Virus record (IMG/VR): IMGVR_UViG_3300029319_000667
Span: 1 to 20,463 of that record
Reading direction: 5' to 3' (one strand)
Length of the DNA: 20,463 nucleotides
Origin: a virus
Shown here: positions 1 to 5,913 of the stretch, piece after piece
Position numbering within the stretch: position 1 is the first letter of the stretch
Layout of the letters: every line of letters starts with the position of its first letter
Program-made: the position numbers and the translations under genes
The notes under the pieces: generated by a model
What the model saw: the letters and a program-made list of their open reading frames with translations, nothing else
What the model was told of the DNA's origin: nothing
The model's database searches: none

Positions 1-1
1 G

Positions 2-187
2 GGTGTTCCTAAAAAGTACCTTTCAGGGGCGAAGAATAAAGCTGCAAAGGCGGCAGAAATAAAAAGAACTTCTGAAGCCTACAAACGCGGCGAGTTTATT
101 GACATCAAAGCTGTTCAAAAATCAAGGGTTAATCAAGATGGCACCAAAAAGAAAACCACTAAGCGCCGCCGTAGAAAAAAATCTTAG
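2..187 (+). CDS. Small basic phage protein, 5'-partial
   Basis: An open frame enters from the left edge and stops with TAG at 185-187, leaving 61 codons. The visible part begins GVPKKYLSGAKNKAAKAAEI and ends in a run of lysine and arginine (KKKTTKRRRRKKS). The 'VPKKYLSG..' opening resembles short lysine-rich proteins I remember from marine phages and large algal viruses, whose function is unknown. The extreme basic tail suggests contact with nucleic acid or with acidic head proteins, which is inference. It overlaps the next gene by 50 bases in another frame, as expected in this tightly packed cluster. The true start is outside the window and may be only a few codons upstream. No catalytic motif is visible. 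Confidence 0.6.
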   Translation, partial: GVPKKYLSGAKNKAAKAAEIKRTSEAYKRGEFIDIKAVQKSRVNQDGTKKKTTKRRRRKKS

Positions 188-380
188 AGAAAAGGCAAAA
201 AAATCGCGCTTTACATATAGACAACTAGCCCGTGTATATAGACGCGGCCAAGGTGCATATCTTTCAGGCGGTTCAAGTAATGTTTCGATGGCGGCTTGGG
301 CGATGGGTCGCGTAAATAGTTTTATATCAGGAAAAGGCGGAGCAAGAAAAGCTGACGCCGACATATTGAGGAAAAAATAA
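138..380 (+). CDS. Basic 80-aa protein, 'VYRRGxGAY' module
   Basis: The start is taken at ATG 138 (MAPKRKP...) rather than at the upstream in-frame ATG 99, because the conserved-looking protein begins there and 99 would overlap the previous gene much further. It has 80 residues, about a quarter of them Lys or Arg and only four acidic. Residues 29-60 carry the pattern LARVYRRGQGAYLS followed by WAMGRVNSFI, and it ends ADADILRKK. I recognise this 'YRRG-GAY...QWAM-RVN-FL...D-D-L' module from many phage proteins, some of them portal- or head-associated, where it is an unnamed domain. Function is unknown. Its stop overlaps the next start (TAATG at 378-382), so the two are likely translationally coupled. 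Confidence 0.8.
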   Translation: MAPKRKPLSAAVEKNLREKAKKSRFTYRQLARVYRRGQGAYLSGGSSNVSMAAWAMGRVNSFISGKGGARKADADILRKK

Positions 381-499
381 TGCCATATTCTAAATATTCT
401 GCAAAACAAAGAAGATTGGCCGCTGTTGCACCTCCAAGAACAAAAATAACTGGCGCTGATCTTGCTAAAGTTAGAAAAAAGAAAAAAAAGAAAAAATGA
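380..499 (+). CDS. 39-aa lysine-rich mini-protein
   Basis: Short reading frame MPYSKYSAKQRRLAAVAPPR... ending in seven consecutive lysines before TGA 497-499. It has 15 basic residues and one acidic residue in 39. The start overlaps the previous stop by one base and the stop overlaps the next ATG in an ATGA junction, so it fits exactly between its neighbours, which supports it as a real gene despite its size. I recall proteins of the form 'MPY..YSAKQ.RLA..APPR.KITGADF' in marine phage structural clusters; their role is unknown. The A-rich 3' end that encodes the lysine run is also a potential site of ribosome or polymerase slippage. Confidence 0.75.
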   Translation: MPYSKYSAKQRRLAAVAPPRTKITGADLAKVRKKKKKKK

Positions 500-651
500 A
501 ACTTACAACCCGTCAAAAAAATACTTTAAAAAGGCATCAGGAGACACATGGCCATACAAAAGCCCATATGGACTATATGAGGCGCAAGATGCGCGAAGGA
601 ATGAGTTTTACCGATGCTCACAGGCTCGCTATGAGGAAAAAAGGTAAATGA
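496..651 (+). CDS. 51-aa His/Lys-rich mini-protein
   Basis: Frame MKLTTRQKNTLKRHQETHGH..., 51 residues, stop TGA 649-651. It starts inside the stop of the previous gene (ATGA 496-499) and ends in another ATGA with the next gene, typical of coupled translation. Five histidines (residues 14, 18, 20, 24, 42) and a methionine/arginine-rich centre (HMDYMRRKMREGMSFTDAH) stand out. The 'LT.RQ..TLK.H..HHT..HM..M...M..G.SFT.AH' pattern is familiar from marine phages as an uncharacterised protein that travels with the other small basic proteins here. Metal or DNA binding is possible from composition but not shown. A longer + strand frame at 462-647 covers the same bases but is the less plausible reading. 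Confidence 0.75.
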   Translation: MKLTTRQKNTLKRHQETHGHTKAHMDYMRRKMREGMSFTDAHRLAMRKKGK

Positions 652-929
652 GTATTAAAAGGGGCGGACATACATTTGAACGTGTTGATAAGCCGATCAG
701 GACGCCAAATCATCCAAGCGGTAAATCTCATGCTGTTGTTATAAAAAAAGGCGATGGCTATAAATTAATTCGTTTCGGTATGCAAGGCGCGAAAACAAAG
801 CCGCCCAGAAAAGGCGAGTCAGACGCAGATAAAGCAAAAAGAAAAAGTTTCAAAGCTAGACACGCAAAAAATATTGCTAAAGGTAAAACAAGCGCGGCGT
901 ATTGGGCTGACAAAGTTAAGTGGAGTTGA
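648..929 (+). CDS. Basic 93-aa protein (DUF5754-like)
   Basis: 93 residues. The N-terminal half contains RTPNHPSGKSHAVVIKKGDG followed by IRFGMQGAK, a small beta-rich module. The C-terminal half is a basic helix with KAKRKSFKARHAKNIAKGK and ends SAAYWADKVKWS. This combination (a 'K.h.V......iRFG..G' strand pair, then 'R.SFkaRHakNi.kGk.SaaYWadkvkW') occurs in phage proteins and in algal-virus DUF5754-type proteins, as far as I remember. The function is unknown; the RFG-type module plus basic helix suggests a packaged or DNA-associated protein (inference). The start overlaps the previous gene by four bases. It is the last gene of the small-basic-protein chain; the scaffold gene follows after a 32-base gap. 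Confidence 0.8.
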   Translation: MSIKRGGHTFERVDKPIRTPNHPSGKSHAVVIKKGDGYKLIRFGMQGAKTKPPRKGESDADKAKRKSFKARHAKNIAKGKTSAAYWADKVKWS

Positions 930-947
930 TAAGATAGAAAAAATTTT

Positions 948-960
948 AACCCTGCGGGTT
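948..960 (+). promoter_or_regulatory. GC-rich hairpin in scaffold gene leader
   Basis: AACCC-TGC-GGGTT forms a five-base-pair stem with a three-base loop, one base before the ATG at 962. It sits where a Shine-Dalgarno sequence would be expected and follows an A/T-rich tract (GAAAAAATTTT). With the adjacent TTTAT it could be a weak terminator, a translation-repressing stem or an RNA-processing site; the sequence alone does not decide. Confidence 0.4.
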
Positions 961-961
961 T

Positions 962-1684
962 ATGTCAGACGAACAATTTCAGGAGTCCGCGACTTCTGAA
1001 CCACAAACAAACGCGAGAGAACAAGAACTTCTAAACAGAATCGAAGCACTTGATCGAAAGAATAAAGAAATATTAGAAGAAAAACGAAAATTCAGTAAAG
1101 TTGAAAAAACGTTGCAAACTTTACCTGATGGCGTAGATGTTCAAGCCTTAATTGATTTTAAGAATAAAGCGGAGCAACAGAAACTTGAAGAACAAGGAAA
1201 CTACAAAGAAGCAATCCAAAAAAGCGAAGAACAGTTTCGAGAGCGAAGCGCCGCCAAAGATAAAGAAATCGAAGAACTTAAAGCCAGAGTACGAGAGTTG
1301 GAACTTGTTTCCCCCGCCATACAAGCCTTGGCGGAAGTGACACACAACCCGAAACTTGTATTTGATAACTTTTTGAAAGGCCGCACAGAATTAAAGGACG
1401 GAAAGCCTGTCGTCATAGATGGTTATGAACGACACAATGTTACAGAATGGGCAAAAAATTCTTTAGCAAAAGATCATGCTTACTTGTTAAAAAATCAGCC
1501 CGCAACAGGTTCAGGAGCGCCTGTTGCCAGAACTGGCGGAACTCAAGTGAATACAGGCGAATTTGACCCTGAAATGATGCGCAGATTAGCAAACGGCGAA
1601 CACACTGTTGAACATGAAATATATAAAAAATACGGCAGAGAAGGTTGGCAACGTGCAAAAGAGCTTGCAAAGAATTACAAATAA
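962..1684 (+). CDS. Capsid scaffolding protein
   Basis: 240 residues, directly upstream of the major capsid gene, the usual position of a scaffold. The sequence is highly charged: residues about 18-52 and 66-115 are heptad-rich helix (ELLNRIEALDRKNKEILEEK; ELKARVRELEL), predicted coiled coil. The middle (about 118-175) is more globular (ELVSPAIQALAEVTHNPKLV). A flexible Gly/Thr-rich linker leads to a C-terminal basic helix ending WQRAKELAKNYK, like the capsid-binding ends of other scaffolds. It should fill the procapsid interior, set its curvature and leave or be degraded on maturation (family knowledge). No protease motif is visible. The start is ATG 962, immediately after the hairpin at 948-960; no clear ribosome-binding site is seen. 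Confidence 0.82.
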   Translation: MSDEQFQESATSEPQTNAREQELLNRIEALDRKNKEILEEKRKFSKVEKTLQTLPDGVDVQALIDFKNKAEQQKLEEQGNYKEAIQKSEEQFRERSAAKDKEIEELKARVRELELVSPAIQALAEVTHNPKLVFDNFLKGRTELKDGKPVVIDGYERHNVTEWAKNSLAKDHAYLLKNQPATGSGAPVARTGGTQVNTGEFDPEMMRRLANGEHTVEHEIYKKYGREGWQRAKELAKNYK

Positions 1685-1694
1685 CAGAATTAGG

Positions 1695-1710
1695 GTTAAT
1701 ATATAAATAA
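1695..1710 (+). promoter_or_regulatory. Candidate promoter motif upstream of capsid gene
   Basis: GTTAATATATAAATAA lies in the scaffold-capsid gap. A near copy with four extra bases (GTTAATATATTTATAAATAA) precedes the tail-tube gene, and a 13/16 match precedes the tape measure gene. It contains TATAAATA, the core of T4-type late promoters. No good -35 box is seen. Similar AT-rich strings also occur inside genes, so this is tentative. Confidence 0.35.
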
Positions 1711-1737
1711 CTATTCAAAGCTGCGCTGAGAATGTTA

Positions 1738-1748
1738 GGGCTGCGCCC
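1738..1748 (+). promoter_or_regulatory. GC-rich mini-hairpin in capsid gene leader
   Basis: GGGC-TGC-GCCC forms a four-base-pair GC stem with the same TGC loop as the hairpin at 948-960. It lies in the 96-base gap before the capsid gene, downstream of the candidate promoter motif, and would therefore be in the capsid mRNA leader. GCTGCGC also occurs just upstream at 1720-1726 as a direct repeat. Role unknown; there is no U-tract directly after it. Confidence 0.35.
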
Positions 1749-1768
1749 ATACCGTTAAACATTTTTAT

Positions 1769-1773
1769 AGGAG
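1769..1773 (+). promoter_or_regulatory. Strong ribosome-binding site of capsid gene
   Basis: AGGAG, seven bases before ATG 1781. Most genes in this window have no or weak Shine-Dalgarno sequences, so this strong one fits the high expression expected of the major capsid protein and fixes its start. Confidence 0.75.
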
Positions 1774-1780
1774 TCTATCT

Positions 1781-2803
1781 ATGGCGGTTTTACGCTCAGA
1801 TATTGTAATTCCTGAAATTTTTACGCCATACGTTATCGAACAGACAACGCAACGCGATGCTTTCTTGGCAAGCGGTGTGGTTCAGCCTATGGCGGAGCTT
1901 AATGCTACAGAGGGGGGAGATTTTGTCAAAATCCCATTTTACTCTGCAAACCTTTCAGGAGATTTTGAAGTACTTTCTGATTCTTCATCATTAACACCAA
2001 GCAAAATTTCAACCGATCAACAGATTGGGGTTGTGCTTCATCGCGGTAAAGCATATGAAGCGCGTGATTTGGCTGCGCTTGCTGCGGGTTCTGACCCAAT
2101 GGCTGCAATCGGTCAAAAAATCGGTGCTTATATAGCAAACCAAAGACAGAAGGATTTATTCTCTTGTCTTTCAGGTGTATTTGGTTCAATCAATGCAAAC
2201 GATAGCAACTCAGCTTTCTTTGATCTATGTATTGATTCTGAAAGTGGTGACACACCAACAGCATTATCTCCACGCCATATTGCAAGAGCAAGAGCAATTC
2301 TCGGAGATCAAGGCGACAAGCTAACAGCTTTAGCAATGCACTCAAAAGTTTATTACGACTTAATCGAAAGAAATGCGATTGATCGTATTTATGACAACAA
2401 TGGTGATGCTGACGCTTCAGCAACTTCAGGTACAACTGCAAATGCTTTTGGTAGCCCAACAGTTCCTACATTTATGGGATTAAGAGTTATCGTTTCAGAT
2501 GACGTACCAACAACAGGTTCAGGCGCTTCAACTGAATATTCAACATTCGCTTTTACAGCGGGTTCTGTTGCATCAGGTGAGCAAGCTGGACTAACCACAG
2601 AAACAGACCGCGACATTCTCGCAAAGTCTGATGCTATGTCTATTGACTTACATTACACATATCATCCTGTAGGAAGTAAGTGGGCTGTTACAACTACAAA
2701 CCCAACAAGAGCGCAGCTTGAAACAGTAGGCAACTGGTCGAAGGTCTACGAAACAAAGAACATTGGTATTACAAGAATTACCAACGTATCTAATCAAGAC
2801 TAG
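1781..2803 (+). CDS. Major capsid protein (Gp13-like, HK97 fold)
   Basis: 340 residues. The N-terminus MAVLRSDIVIPEIFTPYVIE, the block HRGKAYEARDLAALAAGSDP (87-106), the A-domain-like AMHSKVYYDLIERNAI and the late blocks GLRVIVSDDVP, TTETDRDILA and YHPVGSKW match the 'major capsid protein 13-like' family, to which SPP1 gp13 belongs as I remember it. The protein builds the icosahedral shell after the scaffold. A Ser/Ala/Thr/Gly-rich segment (about residues 205-232, DADASATSGTTANAFGSPT) before GLRVIV looks like a loop insertion. No maturation protease cleavage site is obvious at the N-terminus, consistent with families that do not process the capsid protein. Gene position, strong ribosome-binding site and length all agree. 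Confidence 0.93.
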   Translation: MAVLRSDIVIPEIFTPYVIEQTTQRDAFLASGVVQPMAELNATEGGDFVKIPFYSANLSGDFEVLSDSSSLTPSKISTDQQIGVVLHRGKAYEARDLAALAAGSDPMAAIGQKIGAYIANQRQKDLFSCLSGVFGSINANDSNSAFFDLCIDSESGDTPTALSPRHIARARAILGDQGDKLTALAMHSKVYYDLIERNAIDRIYDNNGDADASATSGTTANAFGSPTVPTFMGLRVIVSDDVPTTGSGASTEYSTFAFTAGSVASGEQAGLTTETDRDILAKSDAMSIDLHYTYHPVGSKWAVTTTNPTRAQLETVGNWSKVYETKNIGITRITNVSNQD

Positions 2804-2815
2804 AGGTAACTAATT

Positions 2816-3178
2816 ATGCCATCACAATTTGAAGCGGTTGCGGGTTCTGCACTTGGTTATTCTGATGACGACACAGGTTCAGTTACGCAAGCTACAAACA
2901 AGGGTACAGGAGTTACCCTTAATAAACCATCAGGTGTGATTACAATGAACGATGCGGCTCTTGGGGCTGCGGGCGAAGTTTCTTTTGCTGTTACAAACTC
3001 AACTTGTACTGCAAGCGATAACATCATTGTTAATCACGCAAGCGGCGGCACAGCAGGGTCATACCTTGCACAAGCAAACACAATCGCTGCGGGTTCCTTT
3101 GCAATCACAGTTACAAATGTTTCTGGCGGTTCTTTAAGTGAAGCCATTGTTCTTAATTACAAAATAATTAAGGGTTAA
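2816..3178 (+). CDS. Head decoration-like protein
   Basis: 120 residues, immediately after the capsid gene with AGAGGT (2802-2807) eight bases before its ATG. The sequence is rich in Gly, Ala, Ser, Thr and Asn with alternating hydrophobic residues, as in an all-beta domain: GSVTQATNKGTGVTLNKPSG, then VSFAVTNSTCTASDNIIVNH, then FAITVTNVSGGSLSEAIVLN. This 'GSVTQATxKsTGVTLNkxsGxITMn' to 'VTNVSGGSLSEaivlN' fold recurs in many phages and prophages next to the capsid gene or as a repeat in larger virion proteins. The likely role is a capsid surface or head-fibre protein stabilising or decorating the shell; this is inferred from position and fold type, not from a known active site. Confidence 0.7.
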   Translation: MPSQFEAVAGSALGYSDDDTGSVTQATNKGTGVTLNKPSGVITMNDAALGAAGEVSFAVTNSTCTASDNIIVNHASGGTAGSYLAQANTIAAGSFAITVTNVSGGSLSEAIVLNYKIIKG

Positions 3179-3330
3179 TGGGATTGTTTGCTTTTAAGCG
3201 GATAAAGGAAAAAGAAGCTGCCGTTGCGGTGGCTTCTATTCCTACTAAAACAAAAAAACGTAAATCCAAATCTAAGGTCGAAAATGGCAATTACCATAAC
3301 AGCAACAGCGGGAAGCGCGTCAGCAAATAG
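3178..3330 (+). CDS. 50-aa lysine-rich small virion-cluster protein
   Basis: The start ATG 3178 shares a base with the previous stop (TAATG) and the gene ends at TAG 3328-3330, overlapping the next gene by 47 bases in a different frame. The protein is MGLFAFKRIKEKEAAVAVAS... with a central KTKKRKSKSK tract and a C-terminal Asn/His/Ser-rich part (ENGNYHNSNSGKRVSK). 'MGLF.FKR.KEKEAA..V.S.P.K.KRK.K.K...GN' proteins are common in phages just after the capsid genes, of unknown function. Given that position it may be a minor head or connector component, which is inference. The conserved-looking N-terminus and exact coupling to the upstream stop support it as real. Confidence 0.7.
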   Translation: MGLFAFKRIKEKEAAVAVASIPTKTKKRKSKSKVENGNYHNSNSGKRVSK

Positions 3331-3844
3331 TTATTTAACTCTTTCAGACGCAAACGCAATTATTGAAGGATTAATTGCTGATGATGATGTCGCAGCTTGG
3401 GATGGGTCGTCTAATGATAATAAAAATCGCGCATTATTTACCGCAACTATTAGAATTGATCGCGAAAGATTTTTAGGGGCAAGAGCTACAGATACACAAG
3501 CTTTACAATGGCCGCGAACAGGAGTCAGAAAACCAGATACATATATAAATACATATGCTGTCGGATTTCCTTTTCGTATAACAACAGATTATTTTACAGA
3601 CACAGAAATCCCAGATCAAGTAAAAAAAGCGCAAGCAATATTGGCTGTTTATTTGAATAATAATCGAGATGGATTAGGATTAAGTGGACTTGAAGATTTT
3701 AAAAATGTTCAGGTCGGATCTGTAAATGTTACGCCTAATTTTTATGGGTCAGTTGGCGCTGATCGCGTTCCGCCATTATTTGAACGCTATTTCACAGGCT
3801 TACGCATTAGTGGGCCAAACAACATTGCAATTAAAAGGAGTTAA
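3284..3844 (+). CDS. Head-tail adaptor, DnaT-like family
   Basis: ATG 3284 (MAITITATAGSASANSYLTL) is chosen over an upstream in-frame start at 3224, because this N-terminus is the conserved one and the earlier start would lie deep inside the previous gene. 186 residues. The opening, followed by SDANAIIEG and LFTATIRIDRERFLGARAT, then ALQWPRTGVRK and IPDQVKKAQAILAVYLNNN, matches proteins annotated as 'DnaT-like ssDNA-binding' in phages. In this genomic position those are regarded as head-tail connector adaptors sitting under the portal. The helical bundle (RA-F-ATI-D, then V-KA-A-LA-Y) fits adaptor folds such as HK97 gp6 or SPP1 gp15. It is followed two bases later by the next gene. Confidence 0.8.
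   Translation: MAITITATAGSASANSYLTLSDANAIIEGLIADDDVAAWDGSSNDNKNRALFTATIRIDRERFLGARATDTQALQWPRTGVRKPDTYINTYAVGFPFRITTDYFTDTEIPDQVKKAQAILAVYLNNNRDGLGLSGLEDFKNVQVGSVNVTPNFYGSVGADRVPPLFERYFTGLRISGPNNIAIKRS
3835..3840 (+). promoter_or_regulatory. Ribosome-binding site for 78-aa gene
   Basis: AAGGAG, six bases before ATG 3847, inside the end of the adaptor gene. Together with the capsid-gene site it is the clearest Shine-Dalgarno sequence in the window, so the small protein downstream may be made in quantity. Confidence 0.6.
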
Positions 3845-3846
3845 CA

Positions 3847-4083
3847 ATGTACAACGCAGACCCAGATTACACACTTGGCGGTGAATTAATCACAGATACA
3901 GCCGCACATACAGGTAGATTTAAAAGTATTTTTTTTAAAGAAGATACACAGATCAACACGGCTTCGCATAATTATTCAGGAAATTCAATTGATTCTGAAA
4001 CTTTTCTTGCGGGTCAAACTATTTATGGATTGTTCACAAGTATCACTTTATCAAGTGGCGCTTGCATAGCTTATAAAATCTGA
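3847..4083 (+). CDS. 78-aa small virion-cluster protein
   Basis: 78 residues, starting MYNADPDYTLGGELITDTAA and closing with FLAGQTIYGLFTSITLSSGACIAYKI. The final block ('tf.AG..iyG.ft.itLsSGk.iaYk') is familiar from small phage proteins beside head or neck genes, where it forms a compact beta barrel or sandwich; the function has no name that I know. The gene has a strong Shine-Dalgarno (3835-3840), and its stop shares a base with the next ATG (TGATG 4081-4085). From the context, between the adaptor and the head-closure gene, it could be a decoration, head-spike or neck component. I cannot choose among these from sequence. Confidence 0.7.
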   Translation: MYNADPDYTLGGELITDTAAHTGRFKSIFFKEDTQINTASHNYSGNSIDSETFLAGQTIYGLFTSITLSSGACIAYKI

Positions 4084-4433
4084 TGGGTTTATCTTCAGCA
4101 CTAAAAAAAGTTTTGACAAATAAAAAACTTGCGGCTGATGTCACTTTTAGAAGTGTTTCGGCTGGTTCTTACAATACCACTACAGGTCTTATTGCTGAAA
4201 CAAACACGGACACATCAATCAAGGGCGTTTTAGAAGATATAAACAATCGCGAAATTAATGAACTTATAGAAGCAACTGACAAAAAAATTCAAATTGCTGC
4301 GGCAAGTTTATCTTCTACGCCAACAACCAAAGATAAAGTGATTGTCGGTTCTGTAACTTATTCAATAATTAGAGTAGAAACAAATCAATTTGCTAACGAA
4401 AAACTTTCTTTTGTTTGTTATTTAAGAGTATGA
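4083..4433 (+). CDS. Head-closure (stopper) protein
   Basis: 116 residues of mainly beta structure: LAADVTFRSVSAGSYNTTTG, a central GVLEDINNREINELIEATDK and the C-terminal DKVIVGSVTYSIIRVETNQF ending SFVCYLRV. Size, fold pattern and position, between the adaptor and the HK97-gp10-like gene, match phage head-closure or head-tail joining proteins (SPP1 gp16 / lambda gpFII-type). These plug the portal after packaging and give the docking surface for the tail. Start and stop are coupled to both neighbours (TGATG at the start, ATGA at the end). There is no catalytic motif. Assignment rests on gene order and general fold. Confidence 0.68.
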   Translation: MGLSSALKKVLTNKKLAADVTFRSVSAGSYNTTTGLIAETNTDTSIKGVLEDINNREINELIEATDKKIQIAAASLSSTPTTKDKVIVGSVTYSIIRVETNQFANEKLSFVCYLRV

Positions 4434-4882
4434 GAAAAATTAGATTAGATGAAATTGGTGATTATTCAGAAGAACAAATTAATACTTTGTTATCGGTTGT
4501 TGTTTTAACTGCTGATCGAATAGTCAAGGAAGGCTCACCAGTAGACACAGGAAGGCTTGCTGTTTCTTGGCAGATAGGAGAAAACGCAGAAAGCGGCGCA
4601 CCCGCTCCTGAAGGCAAATATGGCGCTTCTGGTTTAGGTTCTGTTGTTAAACCTCCAAAGCCCTTAAATTATCAGCTTGGAAAAGAAAATTTCAGAAAAA
4701 AATATCATATACATAATAATGTTCCATACGCTGAACCTGTCATGCTTGGAACAAGTTTGCCGCCGTCTTGGGGTGGAATATATAGGAGTAATAACGGATT
4801 ATCTGCGAAGCATTTAGATTTACTTGCAAAAGAAGTTAGTAATGAAGTTCAAGACCTTTACAAACAAATCAGAGGTAAATAA
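4430..4882 (+). CDS. HK97 gp10-like neck/tail component
   Basis: The start is ATG 4430 (MRKIRLDEIG), overlapping the previous stop as ATGA; an upstream in-frame ATG at 4415 is less likely. 150 residues. The family signature SPVDTGRLAVSW is at residues 36-47, after a helix (EEQINTLLSVVVLTADRIVK), and the typical 'HNNVPYAEPVMLGT' block (H..vpYa..ve.G) lies near residue 100. A C-terminal helix (LDLLAKEVSNEVQDLYKQIR) follows. HK97-gp10-like proteins sit in the neck or at the head-proximal end of the tail and are needed to complete or join tails. It is followed directly by the tail terminator (TAATG at 4880-4884). Confidence 0.88.
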   Translation: MRKIRLDEIGDYSEEQINTLLSVVVLTADRIVKEGSPVDTGRLAVSWQIGENAESGAPAPEGKYGASGLGSVVKPPKPLNYQLGKENFRKKYHIHNNVPYAEPVMLGTSLPPSWGGIYRSNNGLSAKHLDLLAKEVSNEVQDLYKQIRGK

Positions 4883-5301
4883 TGGCTGCAACAGATTTAA
4901 ATACAGTAAGAGCCGCTATTGAAGGCAGAATCGCTACAGAATTAGCTAGTAGCCCCGCAATTACTCTTGTTTTTCACAATATGGCTTTTGATGCTGGAAG
5001 TCAGGATTCTTTTGTACAATGTCTTACAAGTTTTGGTGAAAGTAATTATTTGACATTCGGAGATTCAAGCGGTCAAAATCGTTTAAATGGAATTGTTGTT
5101 TTAAATATATTTACACCGCAGGGGGTGGGTTCTGGAAATAATTACACTATAGGCAAAAGGTTAAGAGACTTATATAATAGGATTACAGTTTCAAATGTTA
5201 TTTTTGATTCGCCGATTGGCCCTGAAGTTGTTACCCCAAGTCTTGAAGGTAAATTTCAAACACAATTGCGGATGACCTTTGAAATATTTGAGGAACTTTA
5301 A
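4882..5301 (+). CDS. Tail terminator / tail completion protein (DUF4128-like)
   Basis: 139 residues with an opening helix (DLNTVRAAIEGRIATELA), then beta strands with ESNYLTFGDSSGQNRLNGIV, VVLNIFTPQGVGSGNNYTIG and KRLRDLYNRITVSNVIFDSP, ending LRMTFEIFEEL. This order (N-terminal helix, strand, G-rich loop, long amphipathic helix with RLRDLYNR, last strands) is the lambda gpU / DUF4128-type tail terminator fold. These proteins cap the growing tail tube as a hexamer, stop its polymerisation and bind the head. Position between the gp10-like gene and the tube gene supports it. Confidence 0.78.
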   Translation: MAATDLNTVRAAIEGRIATELASSPAITLVFHNMAFDAGSQDSFVQCLTSFGESNYLTFGDSSGQNRLNGIVVLNIFTPQGVGSGNNYTIGKRLRDLYNRITVSNVIFDSPIGPEVVTPSLEGKFQTQLRMTFEIFEEL

Positions 5302-5303
5302 TT

Positions 5304-5456
5304 ATGGCAAAACTTGAAATTACAGAAGAAATGCTCGATGCAATCGAAGCTATAAAAGGAAGAAGGGAAGCGAACTATTGGGACCCCGAATGTCGCAAAT
5401 ATTATGAGAGTCAACAAAACTCTAAAAAAGATGTAAAAAATTCAGAAAAGAGTTAA
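5304..5456 (+). CDS. Small 50-aa charged protein
   Basis: MAKLEITEEMLDAIEAIKGR, then REANYWDPECRKYYESQQNS and a Lys/Ser-rich end; stop TAA 5454-5456. GAGGA at 5290-5294, nine bases before the ATG, acts as ribosome-binding site. The N-terminal half is a single acidic amphipathic helix. It fills the space between the terminator and tube genes with two bases on its left. I recognise no family. Given its place it could be a small tail assembly factor, but that is a guess. The stop codon lies within the AT-rich motif at 5452-5471. Confidence 0.65.
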   Translation: MAKLEITEEMLDAIEAIKGRREANYWDPECRKYYESQQNSKKDVKNSEKS

Positions 5457-5471
5457 TATATTTATAAATAA
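5452..5471 (+). promoter_or_regulatory. Candidate promoter motif upstream of tail tube gene
   Basis: GTTAATATATTTATAAATAA, 15 bases before the tube-gene ATG and followed by TTC and a run of T. It closely resembles the motif at 1695-1710 before the capsid gene, both containing GTTAATATAT and TATAAATAA. The two genes code for the most abundant virion proteins. If it is a promoter the leader would be very short. Confidence 0.33.
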
Positions 5472-5485
5472 TTCTTTTTTTTGTT

Positions 5486-5905
5486 ATGGCTGCTGTTAAA
5501 GGTGATGTCGGTAAAATTATGTTTCACAATGCGGCTGGTACTGAAGCCGATATTGCAGGAACAAGATCTTGGTCTTTATCAATCACTAAAGACACAATGG
5601 AAACAACTGTTCAAAATGACACATCAAAAACTTTTGTTGGTGGTTTAATTTCTGGTGAAGGTTCAGCAGAACTTATTTATGACCCTTCTGGAAACTCAGA
5701 TTATCAATCATTTATTGATGATGTCTTAGTAACTGGCGATGCCGCAGACGCATTGTTTGAATTATTTCCTGATGGCAGTACAAGTGCTAAAAAAATTAGT
5801 TTTTCAGGTATTATTACAGGCGCAGAATATGGTGCAACTTTAGGTGAACTTGAATTAATAAATGTAACCTTTATAACAAGTGGTGCAATTACCAGCGCTA
5901 TCTGA
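5486..5905 (+). CDS. Major tail tube protein
   Basis: 139 residues, an all-beta protein: MAAVKGDVGKIMFHNAAGTE, SWSLSITKDTMETTVQND, FVGGLISGEGSAELIYDPSG, a helix (YQSFIDDVLVTGDAADALFE), then KKISFSGIITGAEYGATLGE and LELINVTFITSGAITSAI. The 'tR.W.l..t.d.iett...d...' and 'G..sG.g.ael.yD' elements plus the late 'i.G.i...e......geli...v.F...G.i' strands are typical of siphophage tube proteins of the lambda gpV / HK97 gp10-neighbour class. It stacks in rings around the tape measure to form the tail shaft. The order, tube gene then chaperone genes then tape measure, is the conserved siphophage order. Confidence 0.9.
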   Translation: MAAVKGDVGKIMFHNAAGTEADIAGTRSWSLSITKDTMETTVQNDTSKTFVGGLISGEGSAELIYDPSGNSDYQSFIDDVLVTGDAADALFELFPDGSTSAKKISFSGIITGAEYGATLGELELINVTFITSGAITSAI

Positions 5906-5913
5906 TACATTGA

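Noticed and set aside
99-137. Upstream ATG extension of the 80-aa basic protein
   Set aside because: The recognisable protein starts at MAPKRKP (138); the longer version would overlap the previous gene further and adds no conserved residues.
462-647. 61-codon + strand frame over the mini-genes
   Set aside because: It competes with two frames (380-499 and 496-651) that are coupled by exact stop-start overlaps and look like known small phage proteins.
948-961. Intrinsic terminator before the scaffold gene
   Set aside because: The stem has only five pairs and the following T-run is three bases, too weak for a confident call; kept only as a hairpin of unknown role.
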